This document shows positions 10,882 through 23,400 of a stretch of DNA of 64,000 nucleotides, one piece after another. Where the stretch lies: the NCBI RefSeq assembly GCF_902459465.1, contig NC_047071.1, positions 8,946,098-9,010,097 of the forward strand. Reading direction: 5' to 3'. The DNA is from Asterias rubens. Lineage: Eukaryota; Echinodermata; Asteroidea; Forcipulatida; Asteriidae. The position numbers and the translations under genes are program-made. Position 1 is the stretch's first letter. Each line of letters begins with the position of its first letter. The notes beneath the pieces were generated by a model that saw only the letters and a list, made by a program, of their open reading frames with translations, made no database searches and had not been told where the DNA came from.

Positions 10882-13800
10882 TCACACCCTGTTGTCCTCT
10901 TCACTGTCTGTTGTAGTGTGTAATATTTGGGCTAAACGGGTCAGCCCTTCTTTGGCGCTGGCAAGGTCGTCCCTGGAGCAGAGCTGTAGTACTGTGTCAC
11001 GACCTGCTCTCAAGTTGTCTAGGTTGAGGGCATCGGAAAGCTGTGGTAATATGGAATATACAGTACAGCGAATCAGAAAATTTGAAACTTTGAATTATGA
11101 TAAATAATGATAATACAAGCATTTGTAAACATGGTAAAGCGCATTTTCCAATTATTGCAATGGTGAGGGCATTTCATTTCAGAGAGAAACGTTGTATTGA
11201 ACAGGAACCTTCTAAGATGAAAAAAAAGTGAGTTTAGGTTTGAATTGAATAGCAGGCTTGTGCTATGGGTCCCTACTCGGGTCACATACAGTGGACACCT
11301 TGTGCCAGGACTCTGGCCTGAGACGGGAGGAGCTATGTACAGCAATGAAGGACCAACGTGTTAAACAGAGGCCCATCACTCGATCTCATCACATCGTCTG
11401 ACTGAATAAAAATGAATAATGAATGTTGAGAGAAAACAAGTTCTTGCTTCAGGGTACAGCTACTGAAAAGGCCTTGTCACCTGCATGTTTGAATGTGCAA
11501 TGTATTTGTCAGTAACGCTCAGAACGGAGGCTCTTATGGAAGTGTCGTGGCCAAGCGGTTTAGAGCACTGAATTCAAACTCTGGTGTTTCTGATCAGCGG
11601 AGTTAGTGTTGGAATCCCCCAGTTGTGACACTTGTATTTGTGTCCTTGAGCAAAGCACATAACCATGGCTTCGTCCTTCTGACTGCACAGCGTAAAGCCG
11701 TTGGTCCCATGTGTTGTGTACAGTAACGCATGTAAAAGAACCCAGTGCACTTATCGAAAAGAGAAGGGGTTCCCCCAGGTGTTCCTGGCTGTGGCTGCTG
11801 AATGCGCTGTAGCACCTTGTAAACCATTATATAAAGGTGCTAAATAATTGGGTCTCATAATTCATAACTTCAATAACTTATCTGTCTGTATAAATATATA
11901 CTAAGCGCCTTGACTACCTTGTTGGTAGATACGTGCGCTGTACATAAGACTTTGATATTATTTAGCAATCTAAGTATTTGCTGATTGTAAACAATTGTAA
12001 CCCTAGGCACTGTAAACTTCTTCCATGGTTTCTCTGACATCCAATTTCAAATAAGGTGAATTAACCACTGGTTTAAAACCTTGGACAGCACTTTTCCAAT
12101 TGTTGTCCTTGACTAATTTTGAAAAGGTCCCTATATAAGCAGAGTCATTAATACGGCCCCTCGAGATGGAGCTTTACCTGGTCTTTATCGCGAGCTGATG
12201 ACTTATCCTGGTGACTGGCTAGAATCAGAAGGGGTAGACCCAGTAAGGAGGCATGCGTCAGGGTAGTGGATAACACATCCGATACCTACGAGCAAACAAT
12301 ACAAAACTTTAAGAAACACATTTACGTACGGATAAAAAAAAAATTGCTTGTCATATGAAATCTGCTCCACTAAGAAAAGTATTCATTCAAAACTTTTTCA
12401 AAAGAGTATAGGTCATTATGAGATTAAATTATGAGACTTGGTGCTAATTCAATCAGTTTTCTTTAAGTTATTAATCATACTATTTTGTATACAATTTTCC
12501 AGCGAGTTGACCAGCCATTTGAGACCATTTAACTGCAAAGGTTGTTTACTAAGGTGGTAAAACTTTGCATAGACCCAACTGTGTAATTGTGAGTATTGTG
12601 TGCAAACACCACATGATATCATTTTGCTGGCTGGCATCATTTATCTGTCATTCAAAACCACAGTGGATGAGATTAAAGGGTTTGACAGTAGGAGGGTTAA
12701 CTGTGTGTTGTGGTGTTACATTCACATTTCATATTGCAGGCTGGCATAGTTAATTTATCATTACATATCACAGTGGATGATGTTGGAGAGTCAGACAGTG
12801 GGAGGGTTAACTGTGTGCTGTGTTTTTACATTTACATTTCATATTGCAGGCTCCCATAGTTTCTATCTTTCAAAACCATCCTTGATAATGTTGGAGGTTC
12901 AGACAGTAGGAGGGATAACTTTGTGTTGTGTTCATGCATCCACAAGATACAATATTGCTGCTAGCATAGTTTATCAATCATATTGTACCACAGTGGATGA
13001 GATTGAAGGGTCACACAGTAGGAGGGACAAACAAGTTATATATACCTCTTGTAAATCACTGTCAGAGCAGGCACTGTCAAGAACAAACACAATGGCTTCA
13101 GTCCCTTCATAATATCGATGCCAGTGAGGTTGTATATTTGACCCACCTGTAAAATAAAAATAAAATAAAACTAAAATATGTAATGAGCACTTTGAGACAC
13201 CATAAATAAAATGCTTTATAAAAATTGTGTAATGTGTTGTTATTATTTTTATTTATTTATGAATTAATAGGCCTACCTCAGACAATTTACAGACTCTGAT
13301 TGGCCAAAACCGATCACATGGGGATATACTAGCGGGTGATAAAGGACCGACTTTGGAAATTAGCGAATAAATGGCCCCTAAACCAGCATACATTGTGTAA
13401 ACTATAGATCTACACTTACAGTTGTGCCTATTTCAACCCCAGTGCTTTGGGAACTGTGCCAAGTGCTCATACCAAACCAACACAATGACTACATGTACTT
13501 CCACATTAAGCTACCCCATTCAGAGGTACCCTGGCCAGGTCTTGGCCACTTCTGGACTTTTTCCATCTCCTTCAAAGCTACATTTACCTGTATATCCCCC
13601 GGCAACGCTGTGTCAATGAGATGACACACCTTCGCCCAATCTTAGACTACAAAATCCAGATGCCTATGTTTTATAACATGATTAGTCTGAACATTGAAGC
13701 CCAAGAGGATTCATTCTTGACCTGGTCGTTCTCTGCAACTTTCTCTGGAACATGATCATACCATTCCGCAAGACTTATTGAGACTTACCTCCTAACTCTT

Positions 13801-15333
13801 TGCAGTTTAGTACGGCATCTTCAAGAGGAACTGCTTTTATACTGAAACCTGCAACGTAATTCAAAGAAATTAAAACACATTTATTTCAATGCTATCTTTT
13901 ATCCATATGCATTCAAACATTTTGCTAGATTAACGAATTATTTGAGTAAACCCCCCCCCCAAAAAAAAAAAATGGCACTATTGCTACACCTAAAAGGACA
14001 GGAATATTCTGAATATATATGACAATAAATACTTATTAAAGTATTGATGACGTCAAAAAAACCGTTCTACCAGAAAGGCAATCAGAACCTTTTGGATATT
14101 ATCAAGTCTTGAATTTGGAATTTTTTTATTGGCACTCCGCTTCATACAAAACGTGTCAACTACATATTAAGTTCATACTTTATAAACGTTAATTGCGAAT
14201 GCAAAGCGAACATTAAATGGGCGCATTGTGGCTGAGTGTTTAAGTGAAATGAACGTAACCGACTGCTTTGGAAATTTGCTTTTGTGTAAAGTATGAACCA
14301 GTCAGCAACTAAGACACCCTTTTTTCCAGTTGATACCAAGTTTTTTACAACCACATCTCCTAATTCTAGCAAGAAACTTGCTTACCAACTGTAGGCACAA
14401 TTTCTTCATTCTTCTCCCCGCACAGCAGAGTAAGCAGGGTGGTCTTCCCTGCTCCAGACAGCCCCAGACAGACTGCAGTGTACTGTGGTCTAGGTGGTGG
14501 CTCACGCTGACAGCAAAGCTTCTGACAACACTGCAATCAAATAACAACAACTATGGACTTTTGGAATAATCTTCCAGACAAGTATGCTTTGTTTTTGAAA
14601 GGGCAAGGGCACCAAGACATTTTCTCCTCATTAAATTGAGTAAATTGTAAATTTCTACTGGAGCATAACTTCAGTTTGGGCTTGAGTTTGGACTCCATCA
14701 TCAATTTCGAAGCAGTGTACAATTTGCACAGTGGCTCAACATGGGTAAAGTAATTTAGTTTCCTTTGCTTCACAATCACAATTAACAAATAAAAATCAAA
14801 CTGAGCCGGAGCCGAAGTTTTGTAATTAAGTTCCTGGCACAAAGCATGAACTCTATTTCAAACTCAAACCAGTCATTGTGGGGTGTCGTGGGCGAATGGA
14901 TATTAGAACACCGAACTCAAGCTCTGATGCTGCTGTTCAGCCGAGTGTGGGTTCGAATCCCGGTCGTGACACTTGTGTCCCTGAGCAAGACACTTAACTA
15001 TAATTGCTTCTCTCCCCCCAGGGGTAAATGGGTACCTGTGAGGGCAGAGATAGTTCTTGTGATTGGTTTAGCCGAGTAGCGCATATATTGCGCACAGGCT
15101 GTATACTCCCCAGGGAGCTGAGATGGTTTAAGGAATGATTTAAGGCCTAGTGACCAGGGGTAATAATGCCGGAAGCGCTTTGAGACACCCCTCGGGTGTG
15201 AAAAGCGATACATAAAAATGGTCTATTTATTATTGTTAGCTACAATTATGTGAACACGTTTTACCCTATGAGTTCCAATTCTACACATCGCCCAGAAGAT
15301 TCCACAGTACTGGCTGGCACGAGAGCTCCCCAT
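10882..15333 (-). CDS. ARL15: ADP-ribosylation factor-like protein 15 (small GTPase)
   Basis: Arf-family GTP-binding protein of membranes and endomembrane traffic. Six exons on the minus strand: 15333-15265, 14530-14386, 13848-13789, 13146-13046, 12285-12178 and 11040-10882. All are GT-AG and in phase, giving 213 aa (human ARL15 is 204 as I recall). The start ATG has ACC before it and an in-frame stop about 40 bp upstream. P-loop GLSGAGKT is at residues 46-53, then TVGFSIKAVP. KELGG at 88-92 replaces the usual WDxGG and is typical of ARL15. ASHQDK (148-153) is the NKxD-like guanine-specificity motif and CSRDD a G5-like site. The N-terminal CCQKLCC cluster would be a palmitoylation site; glycine 2 exists but an amphipathic helix is weak. 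The protein ends TTTDSEEDNRV. Tail to tail with NDUFS4 and head to head with RNF126. A tandem array lies beside the exon-4 donor. Confidence 0.95.
11542..11962 (+). repeat. tRNA-derived SINE (type S1), near full length
   Basis: Starts GTGTCGTGGCCAAGCGGTT, like a class II (Leu/Ser) tRNA 5' half, and continues with a decayed B box GTTGGAATCCCC and the TGTGTCCTTGAGCAAAGCAC body. It ends AAGCGCCTTGAC...GATACGTGCGCTGTACATAAG then an AT tail. Lies in ARL15 intron 5, opposite to the gene. Confidence 0.8.
12611..13027 (+). repeat. Minisatellite, about 112-bp unit, four units, in ARL15 intron
   Basis: Units begin near 12622, 12737, 12847 and 12957. Each has GGCTGGCATAGTT...ATCATT, CACAGTGGATGA, GACAGTAGGAGGG, AACTGTGTGTTGTG and TTTCATATTGC blocks with drift. 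The array ends about 20 bp from the ARL15 exon-4 donor at 13045. Confidence 0.85.
13424..13690 (-). mobile_element. LINE C-terminal fragment, decayed (copy 1)
   Basis: Minus-strand reading gives a broken but recognisable retrotransposon C-terminus: VCHLIDTALPGDIQV, KEMEKVQKWPRPGQG and HLGTVPKALG, with in-frame stops and a frameshift. These match the (K)xCxIIDxAxPGDxxV...KEMEKxxKYQDLARE...[15 protein letters not shown] pattern of a non-LTR retrotransposon family common in marine invertebrates. Same direction as ARL15, in intron 3. A second copy is at 21424. Confidence 0.7.
14883..15236 (+). repeat. tRNA-derived SINE (type S1), best-preserved copy
   Basis: GTGTCGTGGGCGAATGGATA head, intact B box GGTTCGAATCCCGG, then GTGACACTTGTGTCCCTGAG, GGGGTAAATGGGTACCTGTG and GGCTGTATACTCCCCAGGG. 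The tail AAGCGCTTTGAGACACC-CCTCGGGTGTGAAAAGCG forms a stem and is followed by TTATTATTG. Lies in ARL15 intron 1, antisense. Confidence 0.85.
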
Positions 15334-15785
15334 GGTGCTGGGTTTACCAATCAGCAACGACTTTAATTACAGCGAGTGTTGTACTGAGCAAAAACAACAA
15401 GAGGTATGCTTCACAACAGACTTAAGTCATAGACGCTTCACATGGTAGGGAACTGGAAGACGCAGCAAGTTAACCTGTAACAGAGATGAGATGGGACGGA
15501 TATTGATTGGTAACAAAAAAAGTAAATTACTTGTGACCCCTCTATTTGTGGGACACTTTTATTTGTTTGGCCATCTCTATGCCTTTAAGTATTGTCACCT
15601 TAGCAATGGGCATTTTTTGAGACCCTTCCCTACACTTTTGTTCATCAATACCATCAATTATCGCAACTACTAGGCCCTATCTACAAAGAAATGTTTTCAA
15701 ACATAAACATTGATCATTCCCGGCCCCTCCCTCCCACTCCCCAGTTCCCCCACCACAGCCCACCTAAGTGACCACCACATGGGGG

Positions 15786-16321
15786 CTGGTCATCTCGCCA
15801 CCTAGCAAGCTAGCCACAAACAAAGTCGCCCCCTGCAAAGTCGCCCCCTAACCGGCTCGCCCCGAGTTGTTACAAAGTCGCCCCCTGACAATGTCGCCCC
15901 CAAACAATGTCGCCCCCTAGCAAAGTCGCCCCCTGACAATGTTGCCCCCAGCCAATGTCGCTCCCTAGCAAAGTTGCCCCAAGAAAATAGTTAAGGGTTA
16001 GGGTTAGGGTTAGGGTTAGACCTTCCACAAGCACATTACTTCATACGGAATTTTTTCTGAAAATGTTTTAACTATATTTTTTTACCATAATTATTGTAGC
16101 CTTAATTATTTTCCGAACAACATCTGGGGGCGACTTTCCTAGGGGGCGACATTGGCTGGGGGCGACATTGTCAGGGGGCGACTTTGCTAGGGGGCGACAT
16201 TGTTTGGGGGCGACATTGCCAGGGGGCGACTTTGTTTCAACCCGGGGCGAGCCGGGTAGGGGGCGACTTTGCAGGGGGTGACTTTGTTGGTGGCGAGCTT
16301 GTCAGGTGGCGAGATGACCAG
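15786..16321. repeat. Large foldback with GGGGGCGAC tandem arms (family F)
   Basis: Outer inverted ends CTGGTCATCTCGCCACC and GGTGGCGAGATGACCAG. The left arm is a run of AAAGTCGCCCCCTxxCAATG units of about 17-18 bp and the right arm is the complement (GGGGGCGACTTTG/GGGGGCGACATTG). Right-arm units reverse the order of the left arm, so the whole can fold into one long hairpin. The loop is about 100 bp of AT-rich sequence preceded by a telomere-like run. Confidence 0.9.
15995..16019 (+). repeat. Interstitial telomere-like (GGGTTA)4
   Basis: Four GGGTTA units plus one base at the inner end of the left arm of foldback F. TTAGGG is the standard animal telomere unit, but this run is short and internal, so it is not a chromosome end. 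Confidence 0.9.
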
Positions 16322-17482
16322 CATTCCACCACATCACCTGCACATGCAGTCCAGTGATGCACGTGTGACATCATTGACAACTGGAAGTACTGTACTGACT
16401 TTTGTTATAAATCATGTTGTAGTCTTGTATTTTTGTAGCCGTTCAGTCATCATGAAGACACGATTAAATTTAAAAGCAAACCTTGCCCTAGGCTGTTGAA
16501 CCATCCATGGAAGAATGATTTTTTTCCTCCATGTGAAAACTACGCCATTGCTAGTGCTGTGGGACATCCCCCATCCATAAATTCCATTCAATCACTTCTC
16601 AGAAGTTCAGTGCATGTGCACATACACATGCAACGGACTTTTACCATGTTTACGGACACGACTGATTCGTTGCACATAAATGACAACAACCTGCCTGAAC
16701 CTAATCTGGGCGGGCTGGTAACAAATATCTTGTGACAATATAAATTCATCATAACCAGACATCAAACTAAGTAAATAAGCACATGGTTCCATACCATTGT
16801 TATTGGTGAAATCTGTTTACAACTTGCACTGCATGCAGGTAGTCGCACCGCTCATCTCACATCAGTCAGAGTTGAGCATCTCCTGAATAGAGAGAATAGG
16901 GCCAGCCAGATGAACTTTTCATGCAAAAATTGACCTATCCCCCACCACCGCCACTGTTTCATGTTAAATTGATGTCAACACTTTTCTTCTTATCTTTTTC
17001 AAATAAACTATTTATACACAAAAACATCTCTTAAAATTAAATAATAATTTGTAAGAAAAACAATTTGGTCGCAAATCATAGATTGTTTAATCAAAAGCTT
17101 GAAATATAGGGGGAAATAGCATCTTGCTTGTTGGTTAATATTCTCTAGCACAGCCGTGTCCAAAGAGCAGTGAAACAGAAATGACATCATTTATTAGACT
17201 TCCGTACAGTCCAAAAAGAAAATCCCCAATTCCCAGCAAATTTTAACTGATTCAAAAGCCAGAAGTTTAAACAAAATCAATAGTTTGATATATAAATGGA
17301 AAGGATTCCTGTTTTTCAACAAATTTAATGGTACTTCTTAAGAATAAGAGCAATATGGCCTTCTGAATTTAAATTACAATGTATTTCAAAAAAGACGGAC
17401 GAACTTAGACAAGTTTAATTTATTGGGTCGAACCATGACATCCCGTGTGTTTTTTTGCATATAATTATTGTGCGATGCAAAT

Positions 17483-20400
17483 ATGGCGGAAGCTGTTGTA
17501 GATTCCAGAGCATCGTCGAGGTTTTTCTGTCACAAGTGTGCCACAGAAATAGCTCCAGAATTACCGGTAAAATTTGCGTGTAACACTCTTTATTGTTAGT
17601 TGTATTTTGAGTGTGAGCAGAGATATATGAAGTGTGTTTGTTGATGTGATTATTTTGGTATAGCGTTGGCGAGTCTGGTGTGATGTGAATGAACCAGCAA
17701 GCAAGCAGTTTAGGAGAGTAGAGTTGTGTGTTGTGTGGCAGTGTTGAGTGTGTGAACATGGAGCTAAGTAAATAATGGCACAGCACAACATTAAGTTTAC
17801 ACTGTTGCATGACGTGTGGGATTTCCCACATTTAAATTGGGAATTGTATTATAATGTCTATGAATTATTCCCTTGCTAGCTAGCTGTTCACCATAATGTG
17901 TTCACTGACATTTTCAGAATGTGATGTGATCACTATACCATGCTATACCCACCACCACTGATTTGTGAATTTGTAAATGTTTTGAAAATTGTACTTACAA
18001 ATGGCAAAACAATCTTTAAAAAAAAAAAAGCATGAAAAAGAATGCCACCACCCACAAGCACAGGGTCACATATTTTACTGCCTCTTTTTCGTAAACTTTT
18101 AAGACAATTTTTTGGCTTGAATTCTGTTTCCGGCCACCACTTTCATCTCCCTTAATTTAGGTAAATTTTACTCAAATTGTATCCTGACCTGTCCAGAAGG
18201 GTTGACAGAATGTATGCACATCAGTTACTTTGAGTTGACATTCCCTTTTGAATTTGTTTACAAACAAAGAGAGAGTCAAAATCAGGAAAAATTCTGTCAT
18301 AGTTGCGAAAGAAAAATGAATTTCCCTGCATTGCAATTGGAAAGCAACGTGAACATGATTGTTTACGTCCCGTAATTTGCTTCGCAATGGACCGTTCCGG
18401 CTTTCCACTAAGCTCCACCCGCCGCGCACGTGAGCAAGACACGTGTACGAGCACTCCCGATGACATTCTGCACGATTCTGCCGCGCGTGCCAAATATACA
18501 CGCACGCATGACCGAGTTTGTCCGACCACAATCATTGCTTTGATTGGTCAAATGGGTGAACGCGCACAGTTTGATTGACAGGCCGGATCGGTTCATTGCT
18601 TTGCGCGTGAAGTATGGATGGTGACAGGCCTGACATTTGCTTTTTTGATTTGCTTTGAGGTTTTCAAGAATTGTCACAAGTGACAAGTTTACTAAACTAT
18701 TCTGATTTTTATATTGTGTACTTTTCACTATACATGTAGGTAAATTAAAACAGATTGAATCTTGCTTCAAAAGAAAGATAAAAAGTGTTGTGAATATTAT
18801 TGTATTGTTTGTTTATTCACATCACGCACGAGTTTGAAATTGTCATTCGTATCTCGTTTAAAATAGCTCAGATGTACACCATGTTTGCTCTGAGCTATTT
18901 CATGCGGGATACATTTTTTACAAAATCAAAAAAAGATGGTTGTGCACTGACACTATGATATAAACTACAGCATTTATGGTGTTTTCTTTTGTCTTGTTAT
19001 AGGACTTCACATGTCCGAACTGCCATGGGGGGTTCATAGAAGAGGTTGGCGAAAGCGAAGAACAAGAAAGGTAAGAATTTGAATCAGAAGGTTTGCCTTA
19101 CAGAACTAGGCTTGGTCCATAGAAATAGAACCGTGAAAACACGGAGTGCATCATTGTGCATGGGATTTCTTTGTGAGACAACTTTTATGGACGCGCGTAC
19201 TGTACGCCATTTTTTATACGTGTGTATGGCAAGATATTTTGCCATACAGTGACGCCATGAACATTGACCAATGAACACACTAGAAACAGTCTATGTGCGC
19301 TGGCATCTTGCCATTTTGCCATCACGCGTGACACTTGATGCTCATTGCGCCATACGTGCATGTCACGCGATGATTGTTTTGCCATACAGGCATAGTGCTT
19401 GTTGTCGATACGTCGCGTCCACAGCCCACACAGAGGGCAGCCGAGCTCAGCGTTCTCCAGGTTCTATTTCTATGGCTTGGCCACAACTTTTCAGTGGCTA
19501 ACCTGTTGGACCAGTTTGCCTGTCATTTCACATGTAGTCCATACTTGGTAATAAATAGTGAAGCTTTCCAACACTAAACAAGCCAACCGAACATTTGGAA
19601 GATAATTTTGTTTGGTCCTTGGTAGTGTTGTGGCCACGGTTGGCGGTGTTGGGGTGAGCCAGCCCAGAGCAAAATACATTGTATAGAAAGGTTCGCGGTG
19701 ACACCATATTGATAATCTCTAAATGAGTTAGGGTGGTTCTGATCGACGCTTCGATCAGTATGCTCTGGTCGCTTCTGGAGACAGCCAGCCCGACCTTTAG
19801 GAGATATTTTTGTTGCCTATCTATCGGGCAATCTTGGTAGTCTAGTTGGTAAGACACTGCTCTAGGATCGCAAGGGTCGTCGGTTCGAATCCCACGCGAG
19901 TAATATTAATGCGTGATATTTGTTCACAGGACTAGGGAGAGAACTGAGTATACAGTGCTAACACATCGGTGCATGGGTAAAATCAAATTTAATAAGCTCA
20001 TTACGCTTTTATGGGATCAGGTTTACCACCAAACTAGAGAGTTCAACAGTTTAGTTGCTGAGTTACCATATGGTGTCGGATTTTGTTTAGAGTGAGGAAG
20101 AAAACCATTCAAGTAAGTTCATGAAGAATCAGTTCTTATTGTAGTTCAATATGTGTTTTTCTTCTTTATGTGACAGGACGGAAACTAATGAAGTTAGTGG
20201 TGAAAGAAGTGATGTATTTGATTCAGCTTTAGCTTTCACTTCGGTAAGTCAAGGTTTTATTTGCTGTCTTTAATGTAAAGTTGTTGTTGGTTACAAGAAT
20301 GGGATGGAGGATTGTCTAGGCCAGTTTCACAGTGGGTAGGTTTCCACATTCAAACCAGGGACATATAACAAAAGGGACAATATGTCCACGGTTGCTATCA

Positions 20401-23400
20401 CAAAGGAAATCATTGTGGTTCACGGTTGCTATCACAAAGAGTTGAACAAATGAGGGTCCACGATTGCAGGTGTTTACACACTTGTGTGTGTGCGTGTATG
20501 TATCTCCCCTCTTATGATAAGTTAAACTGGGCTGAAGGAATTTGAGTCAAAAAGAGGGAGCTCCAAAATACAATTCAGCGTTTGGGGAAAGAATCTGACC
20601 GGACAGAATCTCCTGCCACACCGTGACTGCTGACGACCTCAGAACACTAACTGCCATTATCTTACAAAACCAAATGGAAAATGTCTTTTAACAATGCTTT
20701 GTAAACATCGGATACCTCATTTGCATATTAATTGCTTGTAAGAGAAAATGGCGTCTGGGACTTTGCAATTTTTCTGGTAGACGCCAGATGTCAAGATAGT
20801 CTTAAAGAATAGTACGTAGGCGTTCTGGGTAATTTTAGCTGTGCTTCAATGTACCTGTTCTAGTACACAGGACTTGCACTTTTACATGTACGTTCAATCC
20901 TTACAAAGTGCAAAGCAATTCTTGTGAAGTACATGTATCTTGCTCAAGGGCACTATCATCGTGACCAGCCAAGCCGGGGTTCAAACCCGAACTCTGTGAC
21001 CTTGAATCCAGAGCACAAGACTGCAAGGCCACGACAATGGTGGTAGGGTGTCATGGCCAAGCAGTTTAGAGCTTCAAATTCAAGTTCTGGTGGTTAAGTC
21101 ATCAGATTGTGGTTTCACATCCCGGTTATGACACGTGTGTTCTTGAGCAAGACCCTTCACTAGAATTGCTTCTCTTGTCAAGGTTGACAATGGGTTTGAA
21201 AAACCTTTTGGAGCGCCATGGCAGCCCGGGGCTGTATACTCCCCAGGGAACTGAGAAAGATTACATGATTGTTATTGGCCAATGACAAGGGCATTACGTA
21301 CAAGTATTAATGTACAGCGCATTGGTAAAATGCGCTTCATAAGATCTAGTTATTACGATTGTTATTTCATCTTATCTTTTCCTCTGTGCTTGTAACTCCT
21401 CGAGTTGGCTACATCCCAAAGCCTTAGATCTCAAGGGTCTTTCTCATGATCCTCAGTTTTCCAAAAGCGCCGCCTTCTGTAGCAAATCTCCCCGTCACAT
21501 TTGTCCCTAGTTCATCTGGATGTTTCCCCAGTGCTTTCGGAATGGTGCCAAGCGCTCCAACCACCACAGGTACTACAATATTCATACTCGTTGTTTGACA
21601 TTTGTCTCTGTTCCATCTAAACAGTTATGGAGTCATTTAGCAGACCCTGTCAATCATCAAAGGAACAGAACGCCGGGCGGCCCCAACGAGCCTGGAAGCA
21701 GCAACAGTAGCAGTAGTAGTAATTTCAACAGCGGTAGTGCCAGTAATCCACGCAACGTCACACCCAGTCCCACAGCCAGCAATCCTCCTAGGTTACAACA
21801 GTTTGGCCCCAGAGGGCAGTCGTCCAGGGTAACCATTCAGAGGATGGGGCCTCGGGATCAAAGGGGGGACCCGGCTGCTGATATGATAGCGTGAGTATTT
21901 AGGGAGGAGCATGCTTTTAAATTGATTTTACCTAAGACAGTTTAGGCAGCCCTATTGGTTGAAAGGTTGTCACATGACCAGGTTTTAATAGATGCCTGAT
22001 TGCGACAAAGCTGGAGTGGTTTAAGAGCGGTTGGTTAGAGTGGGTTCAGAGTTCATGCGATGAATGACCTTGCCTTTGGCTCAGTCTTTTATCACATGGC
22101 TGTTTAAGACCTGGTCATAAAGGACGTCACCTTTGGCTTGGTCCTTTTTTACATGGCCATTTTGGATCTCGTGGTGAAGGACCTCACATTTGGCTCAGTC
22201 CTTATCATATTTAGGACGTTGTCATTAAAAAGTGCACCCATGATCCTGGCAGTGACAAGTATAAAATAGATTTGCAGTGTAATGTTTTAGTTTTTTGTTG
22301 AACACAATTCTTTTTCCTTCTCTGTAGGATTCTGCAACATTTGTTAGGACTGGGTAACCCCATGCAGCAAGCAGCACCTGGTGGTTTCGTCTTCCCAGTG
22401 TAAGTCACTATTTCAGTTTTTTTCTTTGACCTCAAGGCAAACTCTGCTAAGCATCTTTATGAAATTGAGTCCTGACATATATGCTTGATGCTTTGGTTGT
22501 CATCAGAATAATTAACATCGAGGCAGGGCCCATTTTAACAAAGCCTGAAAGCACCAAATCTTGTTAAGCACAAATAAAAGGTGCTCAGCAGACACAGATT
22601 ACCAACCAACATTTCAAAAGGTTTTGTAAACTGAAAGTTCAATCTGACTGTGGGTATGATAAAGTTACTTTAAATTCTATGAGTAATAAACAATATTGAA
22701 TACCTTTAAAACAAATTAGATCAATCTTATCTTAAAAGTCTCAGTGCTTGTTCATATCAAAGTAATTAAGTTGATGTTAAATTGTGCCATGAAGGGAAGT
22801 CATGTACCACGACGTGTCGTGGCTGAGCGGTTAATAGCACCAGATTCAAGCTCTGATGTTTCTGATCAGCAGAGTGTGGGTTCGAGTCCGGGACACTGTA
22901 TTGCTTTGTTCGTATGGTGTAAAGTCATTGGTCCCATGCGTTTTGTAACGCATGGCACGTAAAAGAACTGGGTGCACTTATCAAAAAGAGAAAGGGTTGG
23001 CCCCTGTGTTCCTGGTTTAATTGGCAGCATACTTCACCACAGCACCTTGTAAACCATAAATGGTTCTAAGGATTTGGTCTCATAGTTCAAACGTATTCCT
23101 ACATACCTTGCAGAAAATACTGTATGTTACAGCACCAGGAGCGTCACTGAGTGAGGGATATGTGCGCTACAACAAGAAGCCACTGTTATTATTATTCGGA
23201 TTAGTATACAAATATTGACTGCTTTGAGTGCTGTGGTTAAAACTATGACTCCCGAGGTGATCCCCGGAGCGTTCTATTTTAGTTTAACGCTACGGGGATC
23301 ACCGAGGGAGTCATAGTTTTAACCATTGCACGAGTAAAAAGCAGTCAATATTTGTTTTGTTACACCCCAAACATTTCTCTAAATACTTTACTATTATTAT

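Larger units (their letters stand above)
15334..17482. promoter_or_regulatory. Divergent upstream region shared by ARL15 and RNF126
   Basis: About 2.15 kb between the two start codons, so it must contain both promoters and 5' untranslated exons. No TATA box or clear promoter motif was identified. A 536-bp foldback (15786-16321) occupies the middle; the rest is unique sequence without a supported gene. Confidence 0.5.

Noticed and set aside
15995..16019. Chromosome end or telomere
   Set aside because: Only four GGGTTA units inside a foldback with genes on both sides.
19846..19910. Possible functional tRNA gene
   Set aside because: Good A and B boxes, but the acceptor stem does not pair cleanly and related heads occur as SINE parts at 10125 and 50530.
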